A DNA stretch of 64,000 nt from Schauerella aestuarii (GCF_009866805.1 NZ_SIZW01000043.1:372001-436000), one strand, 5' to 3'; numbered from the stretch's first letter, positions 53,976 through 64,000 are shown. The notes: generated by a model from the sequence alone, not told the origin. Translations and numbers: made by a program.

Positions 53976-55463
53976 TCAACGCCCCATCGCGCCCAGCAAC
54001 GCGGCTCGCGCCGTCACGAAGCTTCTGACGTCGGCGTCATGGCGATGGTGCCGGCCCGCCCGTACCCGCTGCGTGCCCCCGGTCCACACTTCCGCAATCG
54101 CAGAGGTGCGGTGGCTGCCGAACACATGACCCGACAGCATGTCGGCAGGCGCAAGTCCGGCGAGCGCGGGGTGCTGCGCATCGAGCACCACCCAATCCGC
54201 AGCGGCCCCCACCTGCAAGCCGCCTTGTCCTCGGCCGACGTGTCGCTCGCCGAGGCCTTGCGGCTCGCCCCGTTGCGAGCTGCCGTGTTGCAGGACGCCT
54301 CGTTGCACACCGCTCGATGCGCGGCCGGCCGCTTGGGCGCCACCGGCGACGGCAGCGTGCGTCATGGCTTCCGCCACATGCGGATGGGCCGGTGTGGCGA
54401 GCACATTGCGCTGGCGTGTGGCCCAGCGTTGGCTGTACTCGAGTAGCTGCAATTCCTCGGCGGCGTTCACGCACGCGTGGCTGTCCGACCCTATGCCCCA
54501 CTGGCCATCTCCGCCAGTCCAAGACGCCATATCGAAAATGCCGTCGCCCAGATTGGCCTCGGTGCTGGGGCACAGGCCCGCGATCGCGCCTGTTGCGGCG
54601 GCGCGGCGGGCTTCGAGCGGCGTCATGTGCGTGGCGTGCACCAGGCACCAGCGCGAACTCAGGTCAGTGTGATCGACCAGCCAATCCACCGGGCGTTGAC
54701 CGCAGAAGGCCACGCAATCGTCGACCTCCCTGGTTTGCTCGGCGATGTGGATGTGCACGGGTGCCGTGGGATCGATGGCATCCAGCATCGCGAGCGCCGC
54801 CTTCAAGGCATCGGGCGTGACCGCGCGCAGCGAGTGCGGGGCGAGGCCCAGTCGAGCGTCCTGGCTTGCACATAACGGCGCCAGACGTTCGAGCAGGCGC
54901 TGCATGCTGTCCACATGGTGCCCGAAGCGGCGTTGGCCGCTGGAGAGCGGCGCGCCGCCGAAGCCACTTGCCTGATACAGCACCGGCAAGAGCGTCATGT
55001 GGATGCCGGTGTTGCCCGCCGCGCGCAGCAGCGCTTGCGCGAGCAGCGCATCGTCCAGATAGGGGTGGCCGTCGGGATCGTGATGCAGATAGTGAAACTC
55101 GCACACACTGGTATAGCCGGCCGCCAGCATCTCGCCGTAAAGATAGGTGGTCACCGCCTCTACCTGTTCCGGCGAAATTGCGTTGGCAAAACCATACATC
55201 AAGGTGCGCCAGCTCCAGAAGCTGTCGGCCGCTTCGGCGCGATATTCGGTCAGGCCCGCGAAGGCGCGCTGAAAGGCATGCGAATGCAGATTGGTGATGC
55301 CCGGCAGCACCGGGCCTGCGGCGCGCATGGCATCGGGTGGGCAATTGGCATTCGGCGCAATCTGCGTGTAGCAGCCGCGCGTGTCCCACTTCAAAAGAAC
55401 ATCACGCGCCCAGCCCGTGGGCAGCAACGCGTGATCGGCAAACAGGGTGTGCGAAGAGGACAT
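53976..55463 (-). CDS. hutF: Formimidoylglutamate deiminase (HutF)
   Basis: 495 residues from ATG 55463, four bases after the hutD stop. Amidohydrolase features are the metal-binding NLHSHAF, the histidine and glutamate in VHIHIAEQTREVDD, LVHATHM and the metal aspartate in GIGSDSHA. The enzyme converts formiminoglutamate to formylglutamate in the five-step histidine degradation route. The C-terminal part carries about 30 extra low-complexity residues, rich in Gly, Gln, Arg and Ser, between AGGAQAAGR and LQVGAAADWVVLD, where other HutF proteins run straight on. The active site is complete and lies before this segment. Confidence 0.9.
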   Translation of the reverse strand: MSSSHTLFADHALLPTGWARDVLLKWDTRGCYTQIAPNANCPPDAMRAAGPVLPGITNLHSHAFQRAFAGLTEYRAEAADSFWSWRTLMYGFANAISPEQVEAVTTYLYGEMLAAGYTSVCEFHYLHHDPDGHPYLDDALLAQALLRAAGNTGIHMTLLPVLYQASGFGGAPLSSGQRRFGHHVDSMQRLLERLAPLCASQDARLGLAPHSLRAVTPDALKAALAMLDAIDPTAPVHIHIAEQTREVDDCVAFCGQRPVDWLVDHTDLSSRWCLVHATHMTPLEARRAAATGAIAGLCPSTEANLGDGIFDMASWTGGDGQWGIGSDSHACVNAAEELQLLEYSQRWATRQRNVLATPAHPHVAEAMTHAAVAGGAQAAGRASSGVQRGVLQHGSSQRGEPQGLGERHVGRGQGGLQVGAAADWVVLDAQHPALAGLAPADMLSGHVFGSHRTSAIAEVWTGGTQRVRAGRHHRHDADVRSFVTARAALLGAMGR

Positions 55464-55467
55464 CGAT

Positions 55468-56235
55468 TTAGGGTGCTGCAAGAAAGGTGATGCGAACGAC
55501 GATCAGGGCGGCGCCCGGCGTAAGTGGCGCCAGATGCAGACTCGCAGCGCGCTCATGTGAGTGTTGGAGGCGTGAATCCATGTGAGATGCTTCTTGATGA
55601 GCTGAACGTTCATCAGGCAAAGCGTCCAGACGGGAATCGCTGTACGCGCCCTGGCCAGCGGTCAATGTTGCCGTTGCAACGGCATCGCCCGGGCCGGCGA
55701 CGCGCCACGCGCCGCGTGCAACGAGGTGCAATGTCACCTTTCGGTTCGATGACGGCGATGCTTCTCCAAGGGTCGCGCTCGTGGTCATGATCTCGACCGT
55801 GGCGTGGCATCGCCCACGACGCGTCATCACGTTCAGCACGCGTGCCGCATCGCCGTCTCCGTTAACGGTTCCTGCACCGCCGTCTGCCCAAGCGGCATCC
55901 AACGCGATGCCGCCGTCGAATGCAAACGGGACGAGGGCCTGCTCAAGGCGATGATCGACCGCACCGTCTTGTGCGGCAAGCCGCACGCCACGTCCATCGA
56001 GCAAGGTGATCTGCCGATCGATACCAGGAAACGCTGAGAACGGTCCCGGTTGCGCAATGGTGGCCAGGCTCACGCGGGCGTCGAAGGCGTGGTTCGCTTC
56101 AGCGCCGGTTGCATCCGATGCAACCAACGCCAGCAGTTCGCACGTGGTGCCGCCGCCGTTGCGCCATGGCACGGCTGCGCATGTTGCGGCGTCGAATGAG
56201 ATCCAGGGCACAGCGCGGTCGTTGATCCGATGCAT
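55468..56235 (-). CDS. hutD: HutD family protein
   Basis: 255 residues from ATG 56235 (a GTG one codon earlier is possible), ten bases after the ATPase stop. HutD signatures: VPWRNGGGTTCELLAL and, after about 20 residues, RVSLATIAQPGPFSAFPGID with RQITLLDGRGVRL. It is a cupin-like protein always tied to histidine utilisation; it is thought to limit or tune hut flux rather than catalyse a step. The stretch around residues 200-230 is longer and more polar than usual. Confidence 0.88.
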   Translation of the reverse strand: MHRINDRAVPWISFDAATCAAVPWRNGGGTTCELLALVASDATGAEANHAFDARVSLATIAQPGPFSAFPGIDRQITLLDGRGVRLAAQDGAVDHRLEQALVPFAFDGGIALDAAWADGGAGTVNGDGDAARVLNVMTRRGRCHATVEIMTTSATLGEASPSSNRKVTLHLVARGAWRVAGPGDAVATATLTAGQGAYSDSRLDALPDERSAHQEASHMDSRLQHSHERAASLHLAPLTPGAALIVVRITFLAAP

Positions 56236-56245
56236 CACGTTGGCG

Positions 56246-57072
<827 letters not shown>

Positions 57073-57076
<4 letters not shown>

Positions 57077-57741
57077 TGCACCATGCCTCCAGCGCGTAAC
57101 CGGTTTTCGATGTAGCGCAAAATGGTTGTGGTGATCGTGGTCAGGACGAGGTACACCAGGGCAATCACGAGATAGGTTTCGAGCGAACGGTACGACACGG
57201 CAATGATCTTCTGACCTTCATGCATCAGGTCGTGGATCGTGAGCAGCGATACCAGTGCCGAGTTCTTGATCAGCGCGATGAACTCGTTGCCCAGCGGCGG
57301 AATCATGCGCACCACGGCTTGCGGCAGGATGATGATGCGCATGGCCTGACCCGATGACATCCCCAGGGAACGCGCCGCTTCCGCCTGGCCGCGATCGATC
57401 GACTGAATCGAGCCGCGCACGATCTCCGACACATACGCGCCCGAGTACATGGCCAGACCCAGTACACCGCACGCGAAGGCCGGCAGCTTGATGCCAAACT
57501 GCGGCAAGCCGTAGAACCAGATGAACAGCTGCACCAGCAGCGGGGTACCGCGAAAGCACAGCAGGTAGAAGCTGCACAGCCCGTACACCACGCGCCGCTG
57601 CGGATTGAGGCGGCCGATGCCGACCAAAAGGCCGATCACGCAGCCCAGCAGCAGCGCGAACGCCGTGATTTCGATGGTGACGAGGGCGCCGCTGGCCAGC
57701 GACTCCCAGTCGGCGAAGACGGGAGAGAAGTCCAGATTCAT
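57073..57741 (-). CDS. Amino-acid ABC transporter permease of the hut unit
   Basis: 222 residues; the start overlaps the binding-protein stop (ATGA). The five-helix polar amino-acid permease pattern is present with [40 protein letters not shown] and the EAA loop [20 protein letters not shown]. Only one permease gene is present, so it probably forms a homodimer. Confidence 0.92.
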
Positions 57742-58481
57742 TGTGCCGGGGCCTCAAACCACTTTGCGACGATCTTGTCGTACGTGCCGTTCTGCTTGAT
57801 CGTTTTGAGTGCGACGTTCAAGCTTTGCGTCAGCTTCGGTGTGTTCTTCGACACGGCGATGCCATAGTCTTCCGTGGTGATCTGCTCGTCGAGTACCGTC
57901 AGATCCTTGGTGCTTTGCGCGAAGAGCTTGGCGGCGGGCTTGCCCGTCACGGCAGCATCGGCACGGCCGATCTGCACCAGGTTGAACATCTCCTGATTCT
58001 TCTCCACTTCCACACGCTTCACGTTGGGAAATTGCTCTTTCAGGAAGTTGACCGACTTTGTACCCACCTGCACCGAAACGCTCTTGCCCTCTAGATCTTT
58101 CAAGCTCTTGATCGGGCCGTCTTTTTTCGTCAGGACCACCAGCCCACCGGCATAGTAAGAATCCGTGAAGTCGACCACTTTGCGGCGTTCGTCGGTGATG
58201 TAGATGGCCGAGACGGCGATGTCGGCGCGGTCGGCCAGCACGGCAGGAATCAGACCCTTGAAGTCGACGTCGATCCACTCCACCTTTTTGCCCATGGCTT
58301 GACCCAAGGCTTCGACCAGTTCGATATCGAAGCCGGTACGTTTGCCGTCGCGGACGAACTCCATAGGCGGGAAGGTGGCGTCGGTGACGGCGCGGAGCGT
58401 GTCCTGGCCATGTGCAACACCGGCGGAAGCGGCGAGCGTGAGCGTGGCGATAGCGGAGAGAAGACGGCGGCGGGTCAGCAT
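57738..58481 (-). CDS. Amino-acid-binding periplasmic protein of the hut unit
   Basis: 247 residues from ATG 58481, with GAAGGA seven bases upstream; the frame runs on for 157 codons to the left of this start but there overlaps the regulator region. The signal peptide ends around AGVAHGQD. SBP family 3 features: ATFPPMEFVRDGKRTGFDIE, DVDFKGLIPAVLADRADIAV and EDYGIAVSKNTPKL. First gene of the unit binding protein-permease-ATPase-hutD-hutF. Confidence 0.92.
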   Translation of the reverse strand: MLTRRRLLSAIATLTLAASAGVAHGQDTLRAVTDATFPPMEFVRDGKRTGFDIELVEALGQAMGKKVEWIDVDFKGLIPAVLADRADIAVSAIYITDERRKVVDFTDSYYAGGLVVLTKKDGPIKSLKDLEGKSVSVQVGTKSVNFLKEQFPNVKRVEVEKNQEMFNLVQIGRADAAVTGKPAAKLFAQSTKDLTVLDEQITTEDYGIAVSKNTPKLTQSLNVALKTIKQNGTYDKIVAKWFEAPAQ

Positions 58482-58543
58482 GGGGAAGTCCTTCAGGCAA
58501 AGGGAGGGAAAAATGTGTGTGGGTGCGCGAACGTGTTCGCGCG

Positions 58544-59290
58544 TCAAAGGCTCTGCAAACGGGCGGAAATGCGTTGTGCGGCTTGGACGGTCAGGGCCGT
58601 GAGTTGTGGCGCACGGTCGGCCGCGCGGGTAGACGGCGCCATCAGCGTGAGTGAGGCGACCGCTTGCTGCGGGCGCTGAAAGATCGGCGCGCTGACGCCC
58701 CATACCCCGGGGTCGACCTGGCCATCGGTGACGGCAAAACCTGCGGCGCGGATATCGTCGAGCGCCGCGTTCAATGCTGCGAGCGTGGCGGCGTCGATCG
58801 TGCGGGCGATCTGATGCAGTACGGATTGGCGCTTGCCGTCCGGCATGAAGGCGATGAGCGACCGGGCCGATGCACCGTTGATCAATGGCAGGCCTCGGCC
58901 TTTCACGAACGAACACCGCAAGGGGTGCCGGCTCTCGACCATGTCGAGGCATACGGCCTGGTCTTTGACGGCAGCCATCAATCCCACCGTTTCGCCGGAG
59001 GCATCGGCCAGCGCCGCCATGTCGGCTTGCGCTTCGTGAACCAGAAAGGATGACTGATCGAAGCCCCAGGCCAACTGCAAGCAGAGCGGGCCAGGGCCGT
59101 ATTCACCAGCATGCTCGAACACGAAACCCCAGCGCTTGAGTAGCGCGATCTGGCGATACAAGGTGCTCTGGGCCAACCCCGTGCGTTCGACGAGCGCCGC
59201 GATGCTCAGCGGTCGGTCGTGCTGCGCCAGGGTGGCGAGCACAGACAGCACACGATCGGCGCCGCCGGTAATGGCGCGGTCTGGTGGCAT
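58544..59290 (-). CDS. IclR family transcriptional regulator
   Basis: 248 residues from ATG 59290 (MPPDRAITGGADRVL), preceded by AAGGGG; an upstream start would add 21 residues unlike the family. Winged HTH at about 8-65 (LSIAALVERTGLAQSTLYRQ), then the IclR effector domain at about 80-248 with SGETVGLMAAVKDQAVCLDM. It lies 62 bases upstream of the binding-protein gene on the same strand, so it may be co-transcribed with and control the hut transport unit, replacing the HutC regulator usual in this pathway. Confidence 0.88.
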   Translation of the reverse strand: MPPDRAITGGADRVLSVLATLAQHDRPLSIAALVERTGLAQSTLYRQIALLKRWGFVFEHAGEYGPGPLCLQLAWGFDQSSFLVHEAQADMAALADASGETVGLMAAVKDQAVCLDMVESRHPLRCSFVKGRGLPLINGASARSLIAFMPDGKRQSVLHQIARTIDAATLAALNAALDDIRAAGFAVTDGQVDPGVWGVSAPIFQRPQQAVASLTLMAPSTRAADRAPQLTALTVQAAQRISARLQSL

Positions 59291-59595
59291 GGATAAAAAC
59301 CCCTTGTTGATCTCTTTTTTCGGATCATAGGGGTCGATTCCCATTCGTCCCACTTCAGATTCTCAATAAATGGGAATTGCGGGGGAAAACCCTGAGCATT
59401 TGTGATGCGGCGCAGCAATAAATTGCCGGTTTAGCGCCGTATGTTCCGACCGGCGGCAACGGTGCAGTCGATACGCGATAGGGGCGATCGTGCAATCGTC
59501 GTAAGAAGACGTTCACAGAATGGCGGAACAACGCTTGCGGGCAGGTGGGCATCAGATGCCGACGCAGGCGCGTTCGGCCAACGGAGGATCCACGC
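59291..59595. promoter_or_regulatory. Divergent control region between the IclR gene and the GST gene
   Basis: About 305 bases with no credible gene. The left part is AT-richer (TTTTTTCGGATCATAG; TTCTCAATAAATGGGAATT) and should carry the promoter of the IclR gene and an operator for it. I do not see a clear dyad. The right part precedes the GST gene, whose ribosome binding site is GGAGG at 59583-59587. Confidence 0.45.
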
Positions 59596-60306
59596 ATGAC
59601 TTACGATTTATGGTATTGGGACGGCATTCCAGGGCGCGGCGAGTTTGTGCGTCTTGCGCTCGAAGCCGCCGGCATCGACTATCGCGAACGCGGTCGTGCA
59701 TCGGGTGGGGGCAGTGCCGATGCCTTGGTAGAAGATATGCAGTCGCCTCGCAAGCACCCGCCGTTTGCGCCGCCGTATTTGGTGGCGGACGGTGAGACGA
59801 TCGGCCAAACCGCAAACATTCTGTTCTTCCTCGGCGAGAAGCACCAACTTGCGCCGAAGGATCTGGCGGGGCGATTATGGGTCAACCAATTGCAATTGAC
59901 CTTGGCCGATCTCGTCGCCGAGGCGCATGACGTTCACCACCCGATCGCAGCCAGCCTTTACTACGAAGACCAGCAGGAGGAGGCCAAGCGGCGGGCAAAG
60001 TCGTTCCGTGAAGAGCGCATTCCAAAGTTTCTCGGCTACTTCGAAAACGTGTTGAAAGAACAGGGCCGGTGGCTGGCGGGCGGCGAAACCTGGTCGTACG
60101 CCGATCTGTCGCTCTTTCACGTGGTGGACGGTCTGGCCTATGCGTTTCCCGTCACGATGAGCAAGCAGTCGCGGCGCTTGAGCAAGGTGATGGCGCTGCA
60201 CGCTCGCGTGGGTGCCCTTCCCAACGTGAGCGCTTATCTGCAAAGCGATCGACGGTTGGCCTTCGGCGAAGGCATCTTCCGTCACTATCCTGAGCTCGAT
60301 GGCTGA
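59596..60306 (+). CDS. Glutathione S-transferase family protein
   Basis: 236 residues from ATG 59596, with GGAGG eight bases upstream. N-terminal thioredoxin-like domain (YDLWYWDGIPGRGEFVRLAL; PPYLVADGETIGQTANIL with the cis-proline and the glutathione-contacting Q-T) and an all-helical C-terminal domain (about 85-225) with WSYADLSLFHVVDGL. The Y/W at positions 3-8 resembles the sigma/mu-like bacterial branch. It probably conjugates or reduces electrophiles in the cytoplasm; the substrate is unknown. Confidence 0.85.
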   Translation: MTYDLWYWDGIPGRGEFVRLALEAAGIDYRERGRASGGGSADALVEDMQSPRKHPPFAPPYLVADGETIGQTANILFFLGEKHQLAPKDLAGRLWVNQLQLTLADLVAEAHDVHHPIAASLYYEDQQEEAKRRAKSFREERIPKFLGYFENVLKEQGRWLAGGETWSYADLSLFHVVDGLAYAFPVTMSKQSRRLSKVMALHARVGALPNVSAYLQSDRRLAFGEGIFRHYPELDG

Positions 60307-60329
60307 AGACGCGGCGGTGATCGCCGGTG

Positions 60330-61421
60330 CTAACGCGTGGGCGTTGCTATCGCGTGCAAGGCGTTGACCAGCGTCTCCGCTTCATCTTCGGTGACGTGAG
60401 TCAGTTCAAGCGTTACGGTCCCGCTCGACAGCGCATGGCGGCCCACCACGATCGATGGCTGATAGTGGCGCAGCGCATCCGCCAGCGCAGTCGCCTCGCC
60501 GGCATCGCGGCAGGCTAGCGCGACACGCGGATAGGGACCAAAGTCGGCGCCGTCGAGCACTTCAAATCGATACGGCAACGTATTGCAGGCGGCGATCAGG
60601 CGCTGCGCACGCGCCACATTAACGCTGCGCACGTCCGAAAGCGACACGCCGACACGCAATTGCAGGGCGGATGCCACGCCGGCGAGCGCTTCCTTGGTGG
60701 GTTTCATGCCGCGTCCGATCCCACTCAAATTGGCCCGCGCCGCAGCGATGTACGGGCCTTGTCCGGTGAGCATGCCGCACGTCGGCGCGGCGAGGTATTT
60801 TTGTGCGCTGAAGATCGCGATGTCGATGCCGTCGAACCAGGCCGCATCGCCCAGCCGCCAATCCTGGGCGGCCGCATCCACAATGAAGGGAACAGCCGCA
60901 TCGCGCGCGAGTTTGGCGAGCGCTGCAAGGCCGATCGGCGCTGGGCTTTTGACCAGGGTTGACGATACCGCCACGACGGCCGCCAACGTGCCCGCCGCGC
61001 GATGTTCGTCGAGCTGCCGGATCCGCTGTTCGATCGTGCCGTCGAGCACAAGCACGCGTGCGCCGGCAAGCCGTATCGCTTGCGTAATCGGATGACCGTA
61101 GTTGACCTGATGCTCGGCCTGGATCGCCACGATATCTGCGCCCGACACATCCGGCAGTGCGGCAAGGCGGGAGGGATCAACGCCGGTGAGTGCTGCAGCC
61201 ACCGCCAATGTCACGCCCGCCGCGGCGCAGTGGCAGAAGCAGGCGGCTTCGGTGCCGGCCTGTGCCGTGACCAGAGCGGCAACGGCATCCTGCAGACGTT
61301 CGATATCCGTGTGCTGGGTGAGTGCATCGGCCGCAGCGGTGGCAACCTCCCGCGGCGATCGCGATACGCCGAATGGCGTGGGCGTACCCCAGGCATTGAT
61401 CACCGCAAACGAAGCCGTCAT
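60330..61421 (-). CDS. SelA-like PLP-dependent enzyme (aminotransferase class V fold)
   Basis: 363 residues; ATG 61421 overlaps the kup stop (ATGA). It has the fold of selenocysteine synthase/DgaE-type PLP enzymes: VDAAAQDW (181-188, with the PLP-pairing aspartate 182), the Schiff-base lysine K208 in [14 protein letters not shown], and [20 protein letters not shown], close to the SelA phrase GRGMKVGKEE. At about 360 residues it is 90-100 shorter than SelA and lacks its tRNA-binding N-terminus, so it is not a selenocysteine synthase. Related enzymes are ammonia-lyases of amino sugars or amino acids. The role and substrate are unknown. Confidence 0.75.
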   Translation of the reverse strand: MTASFAVINAWGTPTPFGVSRSPREVATAAADALTQHTDIERLQDAVAALVTAQAGTEAACFCHCAAAGVTLAVAAALTGVDPSRLAALPDVSGADIVAIQAEHQVNYGHPITQAIRLAGARVLVLDGTIEQRIRQLDEHRAAGTLAAVVAVSSTLVKSPAPIGLAALAKLARDAAVPFIVDAAAQDWRLGDAAWFDGIDIAIFSAQKYLAAPTCGMLTGQGPYIAAARANLSGIGRGMKPTKEALAGVASALQLRVGVSLSDVRSVNVARAQRLIAACNTLPYRFEVLDGADFGPYPRVALACRDAGEATALADALRHYQPSIVVGRHALSSGTVTLELTHVTEDEAETLVNALHAIATPTR

Positions 61422-63298
61422 ATCTGCACGCGCGTTCCCAATTCGATGACCGCATTATCCGGCAATTGGAAGAAGGTGACCACGTTTCCGGCATTGCGCG
61501 ACATGGCCGAGAACAGGTGCTCGCGCCAGTTGGCAATCCCCGAACCCGACGTGGGCACGACGGTTTCGCGGCTGAGGAAGTAGCTCGTTTCGAAAGCGTT
61601 GACGGCCAGACCATGCTTGCGGCAGCATTCGAGCGCTTCCGGGATATCGGGCTTGTTCATGAAACCGTAGTTGACCCGTACGCGCCAGAAGCCTGCGGCC
61701 GCATCGTCCACATCCACGCGTTCGTCGGCATGTATCCACGGCACTTCGTGGAAGATCACGCTCATGATGATGTTCTGCTCATGCAGCACGCGATTGTGCT
61801 TCAGGTTGTGCAGCAAGGCTTGCGGCACGGTCTCCTGGCTTGCGGTGGCATAGACGGCCGTGCGCGGCACGCGGGGCAGATCCGGATCGAGCACGATGGC
61901 CTCGATGAACGGTTGCAGCGCGGGGTCGTCGTCACGCATACGGTTCACGAGCAATTCACGGCCGCGATACCAGGTCGACATCACCACGAAGATGGCGATC
62001 GCCAGCAGCAAGGGGAACCAGCCGCCATCTGCAATCTTCAGGCTGCACGACACCACGAGAAGCACGTCGATGGCCAGGAATACGCCGGTTGCACCGATCG
62101 CGATGTAACGCGGGAAATGCCAGGCGTGCCGCACCACAAAGTAGGTGAGCACCGTGGTGATCATCATGGTGCCGGTGACGGCAATCCCATAGGCCGAGGC
62201 CAATGCAGACGAGCTGCCGAAGCCGATCGTCACGATCACCACCGCCAGCAACAGGATGCGATTGACTTGCGGCATGAAGATCTGGCCCGCCTCGCTGGCC
62301 GACGTGAAATGCACTTGCAGGCGCGGCAGGAAGCCGAGTTGCATGGCTTGACGCGTCATCGAGTACGCGCCCGAAATCACGGCTTGCGAGGCAATCACCG
62401 AGGCCAGCGTGGCGAGAATCACGGCAGGGATCAACCAGCCGCTGGGGAACATCAGATAGAACGGATTCTCGAGTGCACTGGGCGTGGAAATCAGCAGCGC
62501 GCCCTGGCCCATATAGTGGATTGCAAGCGCCGGCAGCACAAAACCCAGCCACGCCAGGCGGATCGGCTTCTTGCCGAAATGGCCCATGTCGGCATACAGC
62601 GCTTCGGCACCCGTGAGCGCCAGCACAATGGCACCGAAGGCGGCGAAGACGCCCGGGCCGCGATCGATCAGGAATGCCAGGCCATGGAGGGGATTGAGCG
62701 CGGTCAGAATGATCGGCGACTGAACGATCTGGTGGATCCCCACCACGGCGAGTGTGGCAAACCACACCACGATGATCGGGCCGAAGAGCTTGCCCACGGT
62801 GGCCGTGCCATGACGCTGCACCAGAAACAGGCCGATCAGAATGCCCACGCTGATCGGCAGCACGAAGCTGTCGAATGCCGGGGTAATGAGGCTCATGCCT
62901 TCCACCGCGCCCAGCACCGAGATGGCAGGCGTGATGATGCTGTCGCCGTAAAAGAGTGCGGCGCCGAACACGCCCAGGAGCAGCAGGGTGTGACGCAGCT
63001 TGGGATTGTTGCCGGTGGCGCGCGCCGCCAATGCCGACAGCGCCATGATGCCGCCTTCGCCGCGGTTATTGGCGCGCAGCACCAGGATCACGTACTTGAG
63101 CGTGACGACAATGAGGAGTGCCCAGAAAATGACGGACACCGCACCCACGATATGCGTGATGTCCAGCGGCACGCCATTGGCGGGCAGGAACACCTCTTTC
63201 ATGGCGTAAAGCGGACTCGTACCGATATCGCCATAGACGACGCCGAGGGCGCCGAGCGAGAGGGCGGCAAGATTTTTAGGGGAATCAGCGGTAGACAT
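61418..63298 (-). CDS. kup: Kup (TrkD) potassium uptake protein
   Basis: 626 residues, the usual length. It opens with the family signature [19 protein letters not shown], has about 12 membrane helices (residues 10-430) and conserved blocks [35 protein letters not shown] and GTSAL-like helix ends. A C-terminal cytoplasmic domain of about 190 residues follows. Kup is a proton-coupled potassium importer of the inner membrane. It is followed with a four-base overlap by the SelA-like gene and preceded by kdpE 82 bases upstream on the same strand. Confidence 0.95.
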   Translation of the reverse strand: MSTADSPKNLAALSLGALGVVYGDIGTSPLYAMKEVFLPANGVPLDITHIVGAVSVIFWALLIVVTLKYVILVLRANNRGEGGIMALSALAARATGNNPKLRHTLLLLGVFGAALFYGDSIITPAISVLGAVEGMSLITPAFDSFVLPISVGILIGLFLVQRHGTATVGKLFGPIIVVWFATLAVVGIHQIVQSPIILTALNPLHGLAFLIDRGPGVFAAFGAIVLALTGAEALYADMGHFGKKPIRLAWLGFVLPALAIHYMGQGALLISTPSALENPFYLMFPSGWLIPAVILATLASVIASQAVISGAYSMTRQAMQLGFLPRLQVHFTSASEAGQIFMPQVNRILLLAVVIVTIGFGSSSALASAYGIAVTGTMMITTVLTYFVVRHAWHFPRYIAIGATGVFLAIDVLLVVSCSLKIADGGWFPLLLAIAIFVVMSTWYRGRELLVNRMRDDDPALQPFIEAIVLDPDLPRVPRTAVYATASQETVPQALLHNLKHNRVLHEQNIIMSVIFHEVPWIHADERVDVDDAAAGFWRVRVNYGFMNKPDIPEALECCRKHGLAVNAFETSYFLSRETVVPTSGSGIANWREHLFSAMSRNAGNVVTFFQLPDNAVIELGTRVQI

Positions 63299-63379
63299 CT
63301 TGAATGCGGAGAACAGGCCAGCCGCCGTTATAGGCGGCGGCGTGTAAAGAACGCATAAAGATGGGGTGGGGTGTGGCGG

Positions 63380-64000
63380 TTACTCCACGGCGAGCCGATA
63401 TCCCACCCCTACCTCGGTACGCACATACCGTGGATCGGTGGGGTCGCGTTCCAATTTCGCACGCAGGTTTCCCATATACACCCGCACATAATGCGTGTGC
63501 TCGGCATACTCGGCGCCCCACACATCGATCAGCAATTGCCGGTGTGTGACGACTTGCCCCGCCTTTTGCACCAATCGCGCCAGTAGTTTGAACTCAGTCG
63601 CCGTCAGTTTGATCTCCACGCCGTCGCGGGTTACGCGATGCGTGGTGAGATCCACGCCCAGCCCTTCCAACTCGTAAGTCGTTTGCGCCGGCGAGATCGA
63701 CGTGCCGCGATGGCGCAGCGCCACGCGCATGCGCGCGAGCAGCTCGCCCACGCCGAAAGGTTTGACCAGATAGTCATCGGCGCCAGCATCCAGCAGTGCG
63801 ATCTTGCCTGCCTCGTCTTCACGGGCAGACACCACGATGATCGGCACCGCCAGCGTGCGCCAGGCCGCAAGCAGATCTTCGCCGCGGCCGTCGGGCAATC
63901 CCAGATCCAGCAGGATCAGATCCGGCGCCTCATGGTCGACCATCGCCCGCGCTTCGCTGACGCTGACTGCGGTGGAGATCTCGAAACCTTCCACGGTCAG
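63380..64000 (-). CDS. kdpE: KdpE-type response regulator, 5' end beyond the window
   Basis: 206 residues are present; the frame stays open to the window edge, so the first 20 or so residues including the acidic pocket are missing. The receiver part shows LILLDLGLPDG with the phosphorylated aspartate, VVSAREDE and the lysine in YLVKPFGVGEL. The OmpR-type winged helix (about 110-204) contains LTATEFKLLARLVQKAGQVV and TEVGVGYRL. The closest pattern is KdpE, which controls high-affinity potassium uptake; the KdpD partner would lie beyond the right edge. Adjacent kup supports a potassium theme. Confidence 0.85.
   Translation of the reverse strand: MTVEGFEISTAVSVSEARAMVDHEAPDLILLDLGLPDGRGEDLLAAWRTLAVPIIVVSAREDEAGKIALLDAGADDYLVKPFGVGELLARMRVALRHRGTSISPAQTTYELEGLGVDLTTHRVTRDGVEIKLTATEFKLLARLVQKAGQVVTHRQLLIDVWGAEYAEHTHYVRVYMGNLRAKLERDPTDPRYVRTEVGVGYRLAVE

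Noticed and set aside
61466-63358. 630-codon plus-strand frame opposite kup
   Set aside because: Shadow of kup, extremely rich in His, Arg, Asp and Gln with no fold-like pattern.

Overview
The window reads as chromosomal DNA of a beta-proteobacterium, most likely Burkholderiales (Alcaligenaceae-like). This rests on gene content (capsule genes of the Burkholderia wcb / Sinorhizobium rkp type, a histidine-uptake unit with HutD and HutF, DUF3597 and UPF0114 proteins) and on the high GC of the backbone; no rRNA or species marker is present. I see no tRNA, rRNA, insertion sequence, phage or CRISPR array.

Region 1 (1-13329, + strand) is the right part of a group-2-type (ABC-exported) capsule locus: the tail of kpsE, an outer-membrane export lipoprotein, two very large multidomain glycosyltransferases, kpsC, kpsS, a short-chain dehydrogenase and an LTA-synthase/sulfatase-like membrane enzyme. 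The genes overlap or nearly touch and form one operon. Its base composition is clearly lower in GC (about 45-50% by eye) than the rest. The first giant enzyme joins a GT2 domain, a TagF-like glycerophosphotransferase domain and a helical TPR-like tail. The second joins a GT-A domain with a KpsC-like domain. Together they look like the polymerase of a phosphate-containing, teichoic-acid-like capsule that may also contain Kdo.

Region 2 (13331-22373, - strand, convergent) is a two-gene unit: a 2565-residue highly reducing type I polyketide synthase (RkpA/WcbR type) followed four bases later by an alpha-oxoamine synthase (RkpG/WcbT type). With the short-chain dehydrogenase (RkpH/WcbP) and the membrane enzyme (RkpI/WcbQ) of region 1 this is the conserved capsule-lipid module. 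The set of a reducing PKS without thioesterase, an oxoamine synthase and a ketoreductase matches the logic of sphingoid-like amino-alcohol synthesis and is the most interesting hypothesis here.

Region 3 (22374-32147) is mixed: a 730-base non-coding leader with palindromes upstream of the PKS, a tiny membrane ORF, a LysM/M23 lipoprotein, an unknown 171-residue protein, UPF0114, a frameshifted LRR-like gene, DUF3597, a phospholipase D/cardiolipin-synthase-like enzyme, a calcineurin-like phosphoesterase lipoprotein and a lone HNH endonuclease.

Region 4 (32148-41109) is a seven-gene peptide-type ABC transporter operon (dppABCDF-like) ending in an alpha/beta hydrolase and an M20 carboxypeptidase, with a divergent LysR regulator, suggesting import and hydrolysis of a peptide or amide. 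Region 5 (41110-45806) has a non-coding stretch with a terminator, a 24-residue membrane peptide gene, a chemoreceptor, an orphan FlhD-like protein and a lone AAA ATPase.

Region 6 (45941-53034) is a sulfur amino-acid island: a four-domain rhodanese protein and a thiol dioxygenase, divergent from a polar amino-acid ABC transporter and a cystathionine beta-lyase. A RIO kinase follows. Region 7 (53976-59290) holds hutF, hutD, an amino-acid ABC transporter (probably histidine) and an IclR regulator. Region 8 (59596-64000) holds a glutathione S-transferase, a SelA-like PLP enzyme overlapping kup, and the 3' part of kdpE.
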